NCBI GenBank assembly: GCA_023473545.1
Contig: JAMCXO010000007.1
Span: 1 to 32,374 of the forward strand
DNA from: JAMCTM01 sp023473545
Lineage (GTDB): Bacteria > Patescibacteriota > Microgenomatia > Levybacterales > UBA12049
Direction: 5' to 3'
DNA: 32,374 nucleotides
In this document: positions 6,814 through 14,540 of the stretch, piece by piece
Position numbering within the stretch: the first letter of the stretch is position 1
Layout: the number at the start of each line of letters is the position of its first letter
Notes under the pieces: generated by a model
What the model was told of the DNA's origin: nothing
The model's database searches: none
The model's input: the letters and a program-made list of their open reading frames with translations, nothing else
Made by a program: the position numbers and the translations under genes

Positions 6814-8244
6814 ATGGAGGAGTACAATTTAAAAGAAATAAGGCTTGAAAAGCTGAAAAAACTAAGAGAGTTAGGCATTAATCCTTATCCGCCCTCTTTT
6901 GATAAAAAGCAAACTATTGCCGATTGCTTAAAGAGCTCTGGTAAAACTGTAAAAACCGCAGGCAGAATTTTTTCCTACAGGGAACATGGAAATATCGCCT
7001 TTGCCGACTTAAAAGATGACAGCGGTAAAATACAGATATTTTTTCAAAAAAAACTTTTGGGAGAAACTTTCAAAAATCTTAAACTCTTGGACATTGGGGA
7101 TTACATTGGAGTTGAAGGAGAAGTTGTTAAAACAACAGCGGGAGAAATTTCTATTTCTCCGATCTCTTTTACATTACTTACAAAGTCTCTTCTTCCCTTG
7201 CCGAGCGAGTGGTTTGGACTTAAGGATATTGAGACAAGATTAAGAAAGCGTTACCTGGATTTGCTTTTTAATCCTGACTTGAAAGATATTTTTAGAAAAA
7301 AGGCTGTTTTTTGGCAGAGCATTAGAAAGTATCTGGTTGAAAAAGGATTTTTGGAGGTTGAAAATCCGGCTTTGGAACCGATCCCCGGAGGAGCGGACGC
7401 AAGGCCTTTTATTACCCACCATAATGCCTTGGATATAGATTTATATTTGCGAATTTCGCTTGAGCTCTATCAAAAAAGACTTTTGGTTGGAGGATATGAA
7501 AAGGTGTTTGAAATTGGAAAAGTCTTTAGGAACGAAGGGGTTGATTCGGAGCATCTACAGGATTATACGCAAATGGAATTTTATTGGGCTTATGCTAACT
7601 ATGAGGATCTAATGATAATGCTTGAGGATATGTATAAAAAGGTTACCAAAGAAACCTTCGGAACTCTAAAAATAAAATCTCAAGGCCAGGAGATAGACTG
7701 GGGGAGAAAATGGGAAAAAGTGGATTATTTCGAGGCGTTTAAAAAGGCAACAGGTATTGACCTAAACGATGTTTCCAAGGAAGAACTCCTGAAGAAAGCA
7801 AGAGAATTAAGATTAAGTCCCGAGGAAAATTTAGGCAAGGGCCGTTTGATAGACCTTATTTATAAAAAAAGAGTAAGACCTTTTATAATCCAGCCGACAT
7901 TTCTTATAAATCATCCGGTTGAGGTTTCGCCTCTTGCGAAAAGAGATCCAAAAAATCCAAACAAGGTGCAAAGGCTTCAGATTTTGGCTTATGGGTCGGA
8001 ACTTGGCAACGGTTTTTCGGAACTTAATGACCCTATTGATCAAAGGAAGAGATTTGAAGAGCAGGCAAGATTAAGAAAGGCCGGGGATGAAGAGGCGCAG
8101 ATGATGGATACGGATTTTGTTGAAGCCCTAGAGTACGGTATGCCGCCGGCGGCAGGTTTTGGTTTGTCGGAAAGACTTTTTGCCTTTCTGGTTGATATGC
8201 CGATGAGAGAAGCAGTATTTTTTCCTCCTCTCAGGTCCAAATAG
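6814..8244 (+). CDS. lysS: Lysyl-tRNA synthetase, class II
   Basis: A 476-residue class IIb synthetase that charges tRNA-Lys. The N-terminal OB-fold anticodon-binding domain spans about 50-135 (VKTAGRIFSYREHGNIAFADLKDDSGKIQ in two overlapping strands). Motif 1 lies in the RLRKRYLDLL region, motif 2 is FEIGKVFRNEG followed by the QMEFYWAY strand, and motif 3 near the C-terminus retains the class-defining arginine in LSERLFAFLVDMPMREAVFFP. Motif 3 reads LSERL where most bacterial LysS have GIDRL, a mild divergence. The protein is slightly shorter than E. coli LysS (505). The RdgB-like gene follows after 11 nt. Confidence 0.95.
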   Translation: MEEYNLKEIRLEKLKKLRELGINPYPPSFDKKQTIADCLKSSGKTVKTAGRIFSYREHGNIAFADLKDDSGKIQIFFQKKLLGETFKNLKLLDIGDYIGVEGEVVKTTAGEISISPISFTLLTKSLLPLPSEWFGLKDIETRLRKRYLDLLFNPDLKDIFRKKAVFWQSIRKYLVEKGFLEVENPALEPIPGGADARPFITHHNALDIDLYLRISLELYQKRLLVGGYEKVFEIGKVFRNEGVDSEHLQDYTQMEFYWAYANYEDLMIMLEDMYKKVTKETFGTLKIKSQGQEIDWGRKWEKVDYFEAFKKATGIDLNDVSKEELLKKARELRLSPEENLGKGRLIDLIYKKRVRPFIIQPTFLINHPVEVSPLAKRDPKNPNKVQRLQILAYGSELGNGFSELNDPIDQRKRFEEQARLRKAGDEEAQMMDTDFVEALEYGMPPAAGFGLSERLFAFLVDMPMREAVFFPPLRSK

Positions 8245-8255
8245 CAGTCCCGCAA

Positions 8256-8852
8256 ATGAAAAGTTTATTGATCGCGACCACAAATGAAGGGAAACGAAAG
8301 GAGATATCCTCTTTTTTATCGGATCTGCCGGTTGAGCTTTTGTCCTTGAAGGATCTTGGGATAAACGTTGATTTCGAGGAAGATGGAAAAACCTACAAAG
8401 AAAATTCACAGAAAAAAGCACTTTTTTATGCTCAAAAATCAGGACTTCCGGCAATTGCCGATGACGGGGGACTGGAAATTTCAGCACTAGGCGGAGAGCC
8501 CGGAATAAAAAGCCGGCGATGGTTAGGTTATGAGGCAACGGATCAGGAATTGATAAATCATATGATTAAAGTTTCCAGAGAACTGCCGGACAAGAACAGA
8601 AAAGCCCGTTTTGTAACGGTTGTTTCTTTTGCTCTGCCCAGCGGCAAGGTTTGGGAGAGCTTGGGTCAAGTGGAAGGAGAAATAGCCAGGAAACCCTATC
8701 TAAAACTTCTTAAAGGCTATCCTTATCGCTCTTTTTTCTATATTCCTAAGCTGAAAAAATATTATCACGAGAATCAATTATCAGAGAAGGAAGAAAAGTT
8801 GTATAATCATAGATATAAGGCAATTAAAAAACTTAGAAACGTATATCTTTGA
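8256..8852 (+). CDS. rdgB: RdgB/HAM1-family nucleoside triphosphate pyrophosphatase, divergent
   Basis: A 198-residue protein of the ITPase family, which hydrolyses non-canonical purine triphosphates (ITP, dITP, XTP) to keep them out of nucleic acids. The N-terminal TTNEGKRKEI matches the SxNxGK substrate loop, ADDGGLEISALGGEPG matches ADDSGLEVDALGGxPG, and NHRYKAIKKL matches the C-terminal SHRxxAxxKL. The central GFGYDPIF motif is not conserved: the corresponding segment reads GYPYRSFFYIP, so the aspartate is absent and an arginine takes its place. The enzyme may therefore have altered activity. Family membership is confident; activity and the exact gene name less so. It sits between lysS and serS, probably in their transcription unit. 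Confidence 0.82.
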   Translation: MKSLLIATTNEGKRKEISSFLSDLPVELLSLKDLGINVDFEEDGKTYKENSQKKALFYAQKSGLPAIADDGGLEISALGGEPGIKSRRWLGYEATDQELINHMIKVSRELPDKNRKARFVTVVSFALPSGKVWESLGQVEGEIARKPYLKLLKGYPYRSFFYIPKLKKYYHENQLSEKEEKLYNHRYKAIKKLRNVYL

Positions 8853-8882
8853 GTTTTGATTTTTAACTTTTGATTTTATTTT

Positions 8883-10145
8883 ATGTTGGATATAAAACTT
8901 ATTCGCGAGCAGCCTGAAGCTGTCCAAAAAGCCGCAAAAGATAAAAATATCGAAGTTGATATTGCTCATATTTTGGAGATTGATAAAAAACATCGTGAGC
9001 TTTCGCAATCCGTCCAAAGACTTCGGCAAGAGCGTAATGAGTTTACGCGGTCTTTAAAAGGCAAGCCGGCATTAGAACAAATCGAAAAAGGCAAAGAATT
9101 AAAAACCCGATTAGAAAAAGAAGAACACGCCCTTACCGCAGTTTTTGAGGAATTAAACAATGAATTATTTAAGATTCCAAACCCCGCAAAAAACGATGTA
9201 AAAGTTGGAAAAGATGACAGCGAAAATAAAGTTTTGAAAGAAAGGCAATATAAAGAACCGACAAAATTTGATTTTATACCCAAAGACCATTTAGCTTTAG
9301 GAGAACTTTTAGATATTATTGATGTTAAAACAGCGGCAAAAGTTTCCGGTGCGCGTTTTGCCTATCTTAAAAATGAAGGAGTTGTTTTGGAATTAGCGCT
9401 GGTGCAATTTGCTTTAGAAATCCTAACTAAGGAAAGGTTTACCCCTGTTATTCCCCCTGTTCTCATTAAAACAGAGGTAATGAAAGGATTAGGATATATG
9501 GAAAATGGAGGGGGCGAAGATATGTTTATTTTATCCAAAGATAATCTTGTTTTGGTAGGAACTGCCGAGCATGCTTTAGTACCGATGCATAAAGATGAAG
9601 TTTTTTCAAAAAAAGATTTACCAGAAAGATATGTTGGTTTTTCGTCAGCTTTCAGAAGAGAAGCAGGCAGTTACGGAAAAGACACCCGCGGAATCCTGCG
9701 CGTTCATCAGTTTGATAAAGTAGAGATGGTTTCTTTCGTGAAGGCAGGGGATGATGATAAAGAACACGAATATCTTTTATCGCTTGAGGAAAAATTGTTC
9801 CAAATGCTTGAGATACCATATCAAGTAGTAAAGATGTGTACTGGAGATTTAGGATTTCCGGCGGCAAGAAAATATGACATAGAGGCATGGATACCTTCTC
9901 AAAATAAATATCGGGAGGTAACATCTGTTTCTACAGTTACGGATTTTCAGTCGCGAAGGCTAAATATCAAATATCAAGACGCATCCGGAGAAAGAAAGTT
10001 TGTTAATATTTTAAACGGGACCGCGTTCGCGATAGGACGAACCATTATCGCGATTTTGGAGAACTACCAGCAAAAAGACGGATCAATTCTTATTCCTAAA
10101 GTATTGCAAAAGTATATAGGCAAAACCGTTCTTTCGCCCCGGTAA
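8883..10145 (+). CDS. serS: Seryl-tRNA synthetase
   Basis: A 420-residue class II synthetase, the usual bacterial length. Residues 1 to about 110 form the long antiparallel coiled coil that contacts the tRNA-Ser variable arm. The catalytic domain has TAEHALVP (serine site), motif 2 FRREAGSYGKDTRGILRVHQF, and motif 3 NGTAFAIGRTIIAILENYQ. The motif 3 segment usually reads NGSGLAVGRT; the change is conservative. A low-complexity spacer of about 30 bp separates it from the RdgB-like gene. An AT-rich gap follows the TAA stop. Confidence 0.96.
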   Translation: MLDIKLIREQPEAVQKAAKDKNIEVDIAHILEIDKKHRELSQSVQRLRQERNEFTRSLKGKPALEQIEKGKELKTRLEKEEHALTAVFEELNNELFKIPNPAKNDVKVGKDDSENKVLKERQYKEPTKFDFIPKDHLALGELLDIIDVKTAAKVSGARFAYLKNEGVVLELALVQFALEILTKERFTPVIPPVLIKTEVMKGLGYMENGGGEDMFILSKDNLVLVGTAEHALVPMHKDEVFSKKDLPERYVGFSSAFRREAGSYGKDTRGILRVHQFDKVEMVSFVKAGDDDKEHEYLLSLEEKLFQMLEIPYQVVKMCTGDLGFPAARKYDIEAWIPSQNKYREVTSVSTVTDFQSRRLNIKYQDASGERKFVNILNGTAFAIGRTIIAILENYQQKDGSILIPKVLQKYIGKTVLSPR

Positions 10146-10403
10146 TAATCTCCAATAAAAATTTTTATTTTTAAATTTCTAATTTTTAAGCAATACCTCT
10201 GCGAATTTTTAAAATTTAATATTCGATAGTTAAAAATTAAATAAAAATTAGGAATTATGAATTGAAAGTTAATTTTGTGATTTTTGTTGCTATTCCAACC
10301 TAAATTACCACTTTTGAAGCAAGGAGAAATGCTTGACAAATGATAAAAAATTATTCACGATTTATTTAGCTTATTTAAGAGTTGGGAGGGGGTGATAAAA
10401 AAC
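10146..10403. other. AT-rich non-coding gap with low-complexity sequence
   Basis: No credible gene of ordinary size. AATAAAAATTTTTATT (10154-10169), just after serS, is a perfect 16-bp AT palindrome that could act as a weak terminator in either direction. Degenerate A/T repeats continue to about 10270. A -35-like TTGACA occurs at 10333-10338, but I see no good -10 at the right distance. GGGAGGGGGTGAT (10384-10396) is a strong Shine-Dalgarno-like site for the micro-ORF at 10404. Confidence 0.6.
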
Positions 10404-10436
10404 ATGGCTAAGAAAAAGAAGAAAAAGAAGAAGTAG
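10404..10436 (+). CDS. Ten-codon poly-lysine micro-ORF (Met-Ala-Lys8)
   Basis: ATG GCT is followed by eight lysine codons (mixed AAG and AAA) and TAG. The upstream GGGAGGGGGTGAT (10384-10396) is one of only two clear Shine-Dalgarno sites I found in the window. The stop codon is followed at once by two competing hairpins and an intrinsic terminator, then by secA. Two readings fit: a leader peptide whose translation changes the folding of the RNA behind it, or a highly expressed tiny basic peptide with its own terminator. The frame is open further upstream (from 10347), but no better start exists there; a GTG at 10392 lies inside the Shine-Dalgarno site. I know of no described family for it. 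Confidence 0.5.
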   Translation: MAKKKKKKKK

Positions 10437-10484
10437 AATTGGTAATTTTTCCGCCATCGGCGGAGTACCAATTGATCAGTTGGT
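10437..10484 (+). promoter_or_regulatory. Mutually exclusive hairpins after the poly-lysine ORF
   Basis: Segment 1, AATTGGTA (10437-10444), pairs perfectly with segment 2, TACCAATT (10466-10473), enclosing an inner hairpin TCCGCC-ATC-GGCGGA (10450-10464). Segment 3, AGTTGGT (10477-10483), can also pair with segment 2 through one G-U wobble. Segments 1 and 3 therefore compete for segment 2, as in attenuators. The terminator stem begins at 10485, directly after segment 3. Confidence 0.5.
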
Positions 10485-10520
10485 AAACCCTGAAGTAGAA
10501 TAAATTCACTTCAGGGTTTT
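10485..10520 (+). terminator. Intrinsic terminator before secA
   Basis: AAACCCTGAAGT (10485-10496) and ACTTCAGGGTTT (10508-10519) form a perfect 12-bp stem with an 11-nt loop; the descending arm ends in TTTT (10517-10520), and ATGTT follows. It stops transcription arriving from the micro-ORF and lies 1 nt before the secA -10 element. Confidence 0.8.
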
Positions 10521-10521
10521 A

Positions 10522-10530
10522 TGTTAAAAT
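10522..10530 (+). promoter_or_regulatory. Extended -10 promoter of secA (leaderless)
   Basis: TGTTAAAAT ends 7 nt before the secA ATG (10538). It directly abuts the preceding terminator, so secA can be transcribed independently of the micro-ORF. Confidence 0.65.
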
Positions 10531-10537
10531 AAAGAAT

Positions 10538-13216
10538 ATGTTAAATTTTCTAGGCCGCTTTTTTGACTCAAACGAAAAACAGCTGGAAAGGGTAAGATCT
10601 GTTATCCTGGAAATAAACGCCCTGGAGGAGAAAATAAAAAAACTGAAGGATAAAGATTTTCCTAAAAAAACCGAAGAATTTAAACAAAGAATAAAAAACG
10701 GAGAATCCTTAGATCTTTTGCTGCCAGAGGCATTTGCCCTGTGCCGCGAGGCATCCAGAAGGACAATGGGACAGAGACATTTTGATGTGCAGCTTATGGC
10801 CTCTGCTGTGCTTTCTGCCGGTAAAATCGCGGAGCAAAAAACAGGAGAAGGAAAAACCCTATCCGCTGTGCCCGCCCTTTTTCTCCACTCCCTAACAGGC
10901 AGAAATGTTCATTTGGTTACGGTAAACGATTATCTGGCCCGCCGCGATGCCGGCTGGATGGGTCCTATTTTTAATTTTTTGGGAGTTTCCGTCTCTTCGA
11001 TAATTTCCGAACAGTCTTTTATCTTTGACCCCTCTTTTATAAATAAACCAGCCAGTGATTTTCGGCTTTATCACCTAAGGCCTGTTTCAAGACAGGAGGC
11101 ATATAAGGCGGATATTACCTACGGTATTAATTCCGAATTTGGCTTTGATTATCTAAGGGATAATATGGCGCAAAATGCCGCCGATGTTGTGCAAAGGGAT
11201 TACTATTTTGCGATCGTGGATGAGGTAGATTCTGTTTTGATAGACGAGGCGAGAACTCCCCATATTATTTCGGCTCCTCAAGACGAGCCGTCTCAAAAGT
11301 ATTACGAATACGCGAGACTGGTTGATAAATTAACCCAGGATACGGATTACAAAATAGACGAGAAGCTTAGAACCGCCCATTTAACCGATCACGGTATTGC
11401 CAAAATAGAAAAACTCTATGGGGTTTCCAATATCTACGAAAAAGACTTTGACACGGTTTATCACTTGGAAGCGGCGTTAAAAGCCAGAACCCTTTTTCAT
11501 AAAGAAAAGGACTATATTGTAAAAGATGATCAGGTTATCTTGGTTGACGAATTTACAGGACGGCTTATGGTGGGAAGACGGCTTTCCGAAGGATTGCATC
11601 AGGCGCTGGAGGCAAAAGAGGGGGTTAGTATTCAGAAAGAGTCAAAGACCTTGGCTACTGTTTCTCTTCAGAACTATTTTAGGATGTATGAAAAATTGGC
11701 AGGCATGACAGGTACTGCCGTTACGGAAGCGGAGGAGTTTCAAAAGATATATAAATTAGACGTGGTGGTTATTCCAACGAATAAAACAATGATAAGAAAG
11801 GATTATCAGGATGCTATTTATAAAACAAGCAGGGCAAAGTTTTCGGCGATAGCCAACGAAATTGAAGAGGCGCATAAAAGAGGACAGCCCGTTTTGGTCG
11901 GGACGACATCTATAGATAAGAACGAAATAATATCGGAGCTTCTTCGAAGGCGGGGGATCAGGCACGAAGTTTTAAACGCCAAGAATCATGAAAGAGAAGC
12001 CGAAATTATAGCCAAGGCCGGAGAAAAGGGTGCCGTTACCGTTGCGACCAACATGGCCGGCAGGGGAGTGGATATTGTGCTAGGCGGAGACACCCCGAAG
12101 GCAGCGGACGGGAAAGAACCCAGGAACACTTCTTTATGGAGAGAATGGGAGAAAAAGCATAACGAAGTTTTGGATCTTGGCGGATTATATGTTATAGGGA
12201 CAGAGCGTCACGAATCAAGGCGCATAGATAACCAGTTAAGGGGAAGATCGGGCAGACAGGGGGATCCCGGATCATCAAGGTTTTTTGTGGCATTGGATGA
12301 TGAAATAATGCGTCTTTTTGGCGGAGATACCATCGCAAAACTTATGACACGCTTTAAAATGCCGGAGGATGTCCCTTTGGAGCACCCATTAGTTTCAAGA
12401 GCGATAGAACAAGCCCAGATAAAAGTGGAGGGATTTAATTTTGATATCAGAAAGCATCTGGTTGAATACGATGATGTATTAAACAGGCAAAGAGAAATAA
12501 TTTACAAAAGACGGCATAAGATTATTGAGGCCGAAGGGAAAGAGGAGAGAGAAAATCTGAAATCGGAGATTCTGGAAAAAATATCACTTGCCGTTTCCGG
12601 TATCGTTTCGAGGGAGGCTATCGGATATGAAGCGGCTGTTTCGCAGGACGAGAAGATAATAGAGGAATTCGCGACAATCATTCCTTTTGATTCGGCTTCG
12701 AAGGAACAGTTGGTTAAGCAGTTGAACCAAATGCCTGATCATAGCCAAAAAATAGAGTTTTTAAACGGTATTGCCCTTGATGTTTATAACAGACGGGAAA
12801 AGGAGATAGGAGAAGAGATGTCTTATGATATCGAAAGATTTGTTGTTCTTAGGGTTATTGATAATCTTTGGATGGATCATTTGGATGCGATAGAAAATCT
12901 GCGTCAAGGCATTGGTCTTAGGGGCTACGCCCAGCTTGACCCCCTGGTTGAATATAAAAATGAGGCATACAGAATGTTTGAGGCTCTTGTTGGAACAATT
13001 GATGATGAGATTGTGCACGCAATATACAAGATACAGGTTCAGCTTCCTGCTGTTTCGGAAAGAAAAGAAAAAATAGTAACCCATGCCGCCGGCAGTACGC
13101 CTTTCCCCGCAGGAGATGAATCCCCCCCTCCATCTCCATCTAAAAAATTAGGCCGCAACGATCTCTGCTGGTGCGGATCCGGTAAGAAGTATAAGAAGTG
13201 CCATTATCCTAATTAA
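10538..13216 (+). CDS. secA: Preprotein translocase ATPase SecA
   Basis: An 892-residue SecA motor that drives unfolded preproteins through SecYEG. Walker A is TGEGKT (102-107), and Walker B is DEVDSVLIDEAR starting at Asp228, followed by the preprotein cross-linking domain (about 230-370). The second helicase domain has GTTS, VTVATNMAGRGVDI and the QLRGRSGRQGDPG arginine-finger motif. The helical scaffold and wing domains follow. A Ser/Pro linker leads to a C-terminal zinc finger (Cys877, Cys879, Cys888, His889), the SEC-C motif used for lipid and SecB contacts. Length and domains are standard. Its promoter abuts a terminator behind a poly-lysine micro-ORF, which is unusual for a secA gene. 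Confidence 0.97.
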   Translation: MLNFLGRFFDSNEKQLERVRSVILEINALEEKIKKLKDKDFPKKTEEFKQRIKNGESLDLLLPEAFALCREASRRTMGQRHFDVQLMASAVLSAGKIAEQKTGEGKTLSAVPALFLHSLTGRNVHLVTVNDYLARRDAGWMGPIFNFLGVSVSSIISEQSFIFDPSFINKPASDFRLYHLRPVSRQEAYKADITYGINSEFGFDYLRDNMAQNAADVVQRDYYFAIVDEVDSVLIDEARTPHIISAPQDEPSQKYYEYARLVDKLTQDTDYKIDEKLRTAHLTDHGIAKIEKLYGVSNIYEKDFDTVYHLEAALKARTLFHKEKDYIVKDDQVILVDEFTGRLMVGRRLSEGLHQALEAKEGVSIQKESKTLATVSLQNYFRMYEKLAGMTGTAVTEAEEFQKIYKLDVVVIPTNKTMIRKDYQDAIYKTSRAKFSAIANEIEEAHKRGQPVLVGTTSIDKNEIISELLRRRGIRHEVLNAKNHEREAEIIAKAGEKGAVTVATNMAGRGVDIVLGGDTPKAADGKEPRNTSLWREWEKKHNEVLDLGGLYVIGTERHESRRIDNQLRGRSGRQGDPGSSRFFVALDDEIMRLFGGDTIAKLMTRFKMPEDVPLEHPLVSRAIEQAQIKVEGFNFDIRKHLVEYDDVLNRQREIIYKRRHKIIEAEGKEERENLKSEILEKISLAVSGIVSREAIGYEAAVSQDEKIIEEFATIIPFDSASKEQLVKQLNQMPDHSQKIEFLNGIALDVYNRREKEIGEEMSYDIERFVVLRVIDNLWMDHLDAIENLRQGIGLRGYAQLDPLVEYKNEAYRMFEALVGTIDDEIVHAIYKIQVQLPAVSERKEKIVTHAAGSTPFPAGDESPPPSPSKKLGRNDLCWCGSGKKYKKCHYPN

Positions 13217-13222
13217 TTCTCT

Positions 13223-14161
13223 CTATAGTTTTCTATTTTTGCCCCAGGCAACGATTAAGGCATGGTAGTTTTGGTATAGCTCTGAAAGCTTTTTTTGGGG
13301 AATTGTCTTAGGGAGATTTTCTTCAAAAAATTCCTTGAGCTTTTTGTAATCTTTGCTATCTAAGAGTTTATGCTGTTTGGCAAATCTTTTTGTATAAGCG
13401 TCAATAACAAACGTCGGTTGGTTACCGGCATAAAGAAGCATGGTATCCGCGGTTTCTTCACCGATACCTTTTATCTCCAGCAGTTCCTTTCTTAATTTAG
13501 CGGTGTTTTTACTTTTGAAGAATCGGTCAAGATTTTTGTAGTTTTTGACGATATATTTGCAAAAAGTAAAAAGTCTTTCCCCTTTTTGATTGTAAAAACC
13601 CGATGGACGGATCAGGGTTTTTAGTTTGTTTATATTTTTTGAGCCGAGATTGTAAATGGCAGTGATGCTGTTTGCTTTCTCTTTTTTAAGATTGAAAAGC
13701 GCCTTCTCCACATTTCTCCAGTTTGTGTTTTGGGTGAGTATTGCTCCGATAGCTATTTCATCCGGAGTATGCGCGTCTCCGGCTGTTTTGTTTATATTAT
13801 GCCATGGCCAGGGACCGGGGTACCCATATTCAAATAAAAGATTCAAATATAAAATCAGCGGCTTTGAAAAAATATAGCTGCCTTCGTTAATAGCAACTAG
13901 GCCATTATCAGAAAATATCACGCCTTCTCTGCGGAGTATCTTTTCCTTGGCTTTTACTCCGCCAAAAGCATAACCTGCCAATTGTCCCTTTTTATCAACT
14001 ATCCTATGACAGGGTACATCTTTGGGATTGTAATTTTTATTCAGGGCAAAGCCGACGGTTCTAGGGCTAACCTTGGCAATTTCTGCTATCCTGCCATAGG
14101 TTGAAATCTTGCCTTTGGGGATGAATGATACAGCCGCCCAAACCCTTTCGAACGAATTCAT
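13223..14161 (-). CDS. Fusion of O6-alkylguanine-DNA alkyltransferase and endonuclease III-like glycosylase
   Basis: A 312-residue two-domain protein. Residues 1 to about 90 are the DNA-binding and active-site domain of an MGMT/Ada-type alkyltransferase: Tyr22, Arg34 in PRTVGFAL, and the alkyl-acceptor Cys51 in PCHRIV. Residues about 102-312 are an HhH-GPD glycosylase: AIGAILTQNTNW (137-148), hairpin KGIGEETAD (231-239) and the catalytic Asp254 in VIDAYTKRF. The lysine used by bifunctional endonuclease III (GRKTA) is replaced by glutamate (Glu236), and no C-terminal iron-sulfur cysteines follow, which points to a monofunctional glycosylase of the MagIII (3-methyladenine) type. Together the halves would repair O6-alkylguanine by direct reversal and alkylpurines by excision. 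Substrates are inferred. It lies 8 nt after the MazG-like gene, likely in one operon. Confidence 0.88.
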   Translation of the reverse strand: MNSFERVWAAVSFIPKGKISTYGRIAEIAKVSPRTVGFALNKNYNPKDVPCHRIVDKKGQLAGYAFGGVKAKEKILRREGVIFSDNGLVAINEGSYIFSKPLILYLNLLFEYGYPGPWPWHNINKTAGDAHTPDEIAIGAILTQNTNWRNVEKALFNLKKEKANSITAIYNLGSKNINKLKTLIRPSGFYNQKGERLFTFCKYIVKNYKNLDRFFKSKNTAKLRKELLEIKGIGEETADTMLLYAGNQPTFVIDAYTKRFAKQHKLLDSKDYKKLKEFFEENLPKTIPQKKLSELYQNYHALIVAWGKNRKL

Positions 14162-14169
14162 CTGCGGAA

Positions 14170-14517
14170 TTATCTTGATTTATTATCTTTTTCCTTGATA
14201 ATTCTTTTCTCAATTTTTTTAAGTTTATCGTCTATCGCCCTTTCTATATCCACCCCGGTCACTTGGGCAAGCTGGATTGTGGTAATAATAACGTCCGCGA
14301 ATTCCTGATAAATATTCCGTTTGTCAAACTTATCCAGTTTTGCTTTACGCTGAAGTTTTAGAATAGATAGTATGTCGTTGCATAATTCTCCAACCTCTTC
14401 ATTTAATTTGACTGTTTTTGTTAAGATCTCTTTCTCTGTTTGAGAATAGAGTTTGTAGTGGGGTTTGGTTTTTTCATTTATCAGCCCTATTTTTTCTTGT
14501 AGGTGTTTTATATTCAT
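14170..14517 (-). CDS. MazG-like nucleotide pyrophosphohydrolase
   Basis: A 115-residue all-alpha NTP pyrophosphatase. The metal-binding pattern is visible as LNEEVGELCNDIL (EExxE) and, about 30 residues later, EFADVIITTIQLA (ExxD). Such enzymes hydrolyse (d)NTPs, often damaged or non-canonical ones, to monophosphates. It is the first gene of a leftward pair with the alkyltransferase/glycosylase fusion, so a role in clearing damaged nucleotides is reasonable, but its substrate cannot be told. The promoter is a consensus extended -10 box 6 nt before the ATG, so translation is probably leaderless. The C-terminal tail is very lysine-rich. Confidence 0.85.
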   Translation of the reverse strand: MNIKHLQEKIGLINEKTKPHYKLYSQTEKEILTKTVKLNEEVGELCNDILSILKLQRKAKLDKFDKRNIYQEFADVIITTIQLAQVTGVDIERAIDDKLKKIEKRIIKEKDNKSR

Positions 14518-14540
14518 GCTATGATTATAACAAATTTTTC
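14518..14540. promoter_or_regulatory. 23-bp bidirectional promoter with overlapping -10 boxes
   Basis: Only 23 bp separate the two divergent start codons. On the minus strand, TGTTATAAT (complement of 14532-14524) is a consensus extended -10, 6 nt before the MazG-like ATG. On the plus strand, TATAAC (14526-14531) overlaps the same bases, 9 nt before ATG 14541; TGCTATGAT (14517-14525) is an alternative extended -10. Polymerases loading in the two directions should exclude each other. Confidence 0.65.

Noticed and set aside
10146..10403. tRNA or small structured RNA in the AT-rich gap
   Set aside because: No cloverleaf, TPsiC-like GTTCRANNC segment or strong GC stem is visible; only A/T palindromes and repeats.
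14418..14540. Upstream ATG for the small membrane protein
   Set aside because: It would overlap the divergent MazG-like gene and its promoter; the ATG at 14541 starts a normal membrane-anchor N-terminus.
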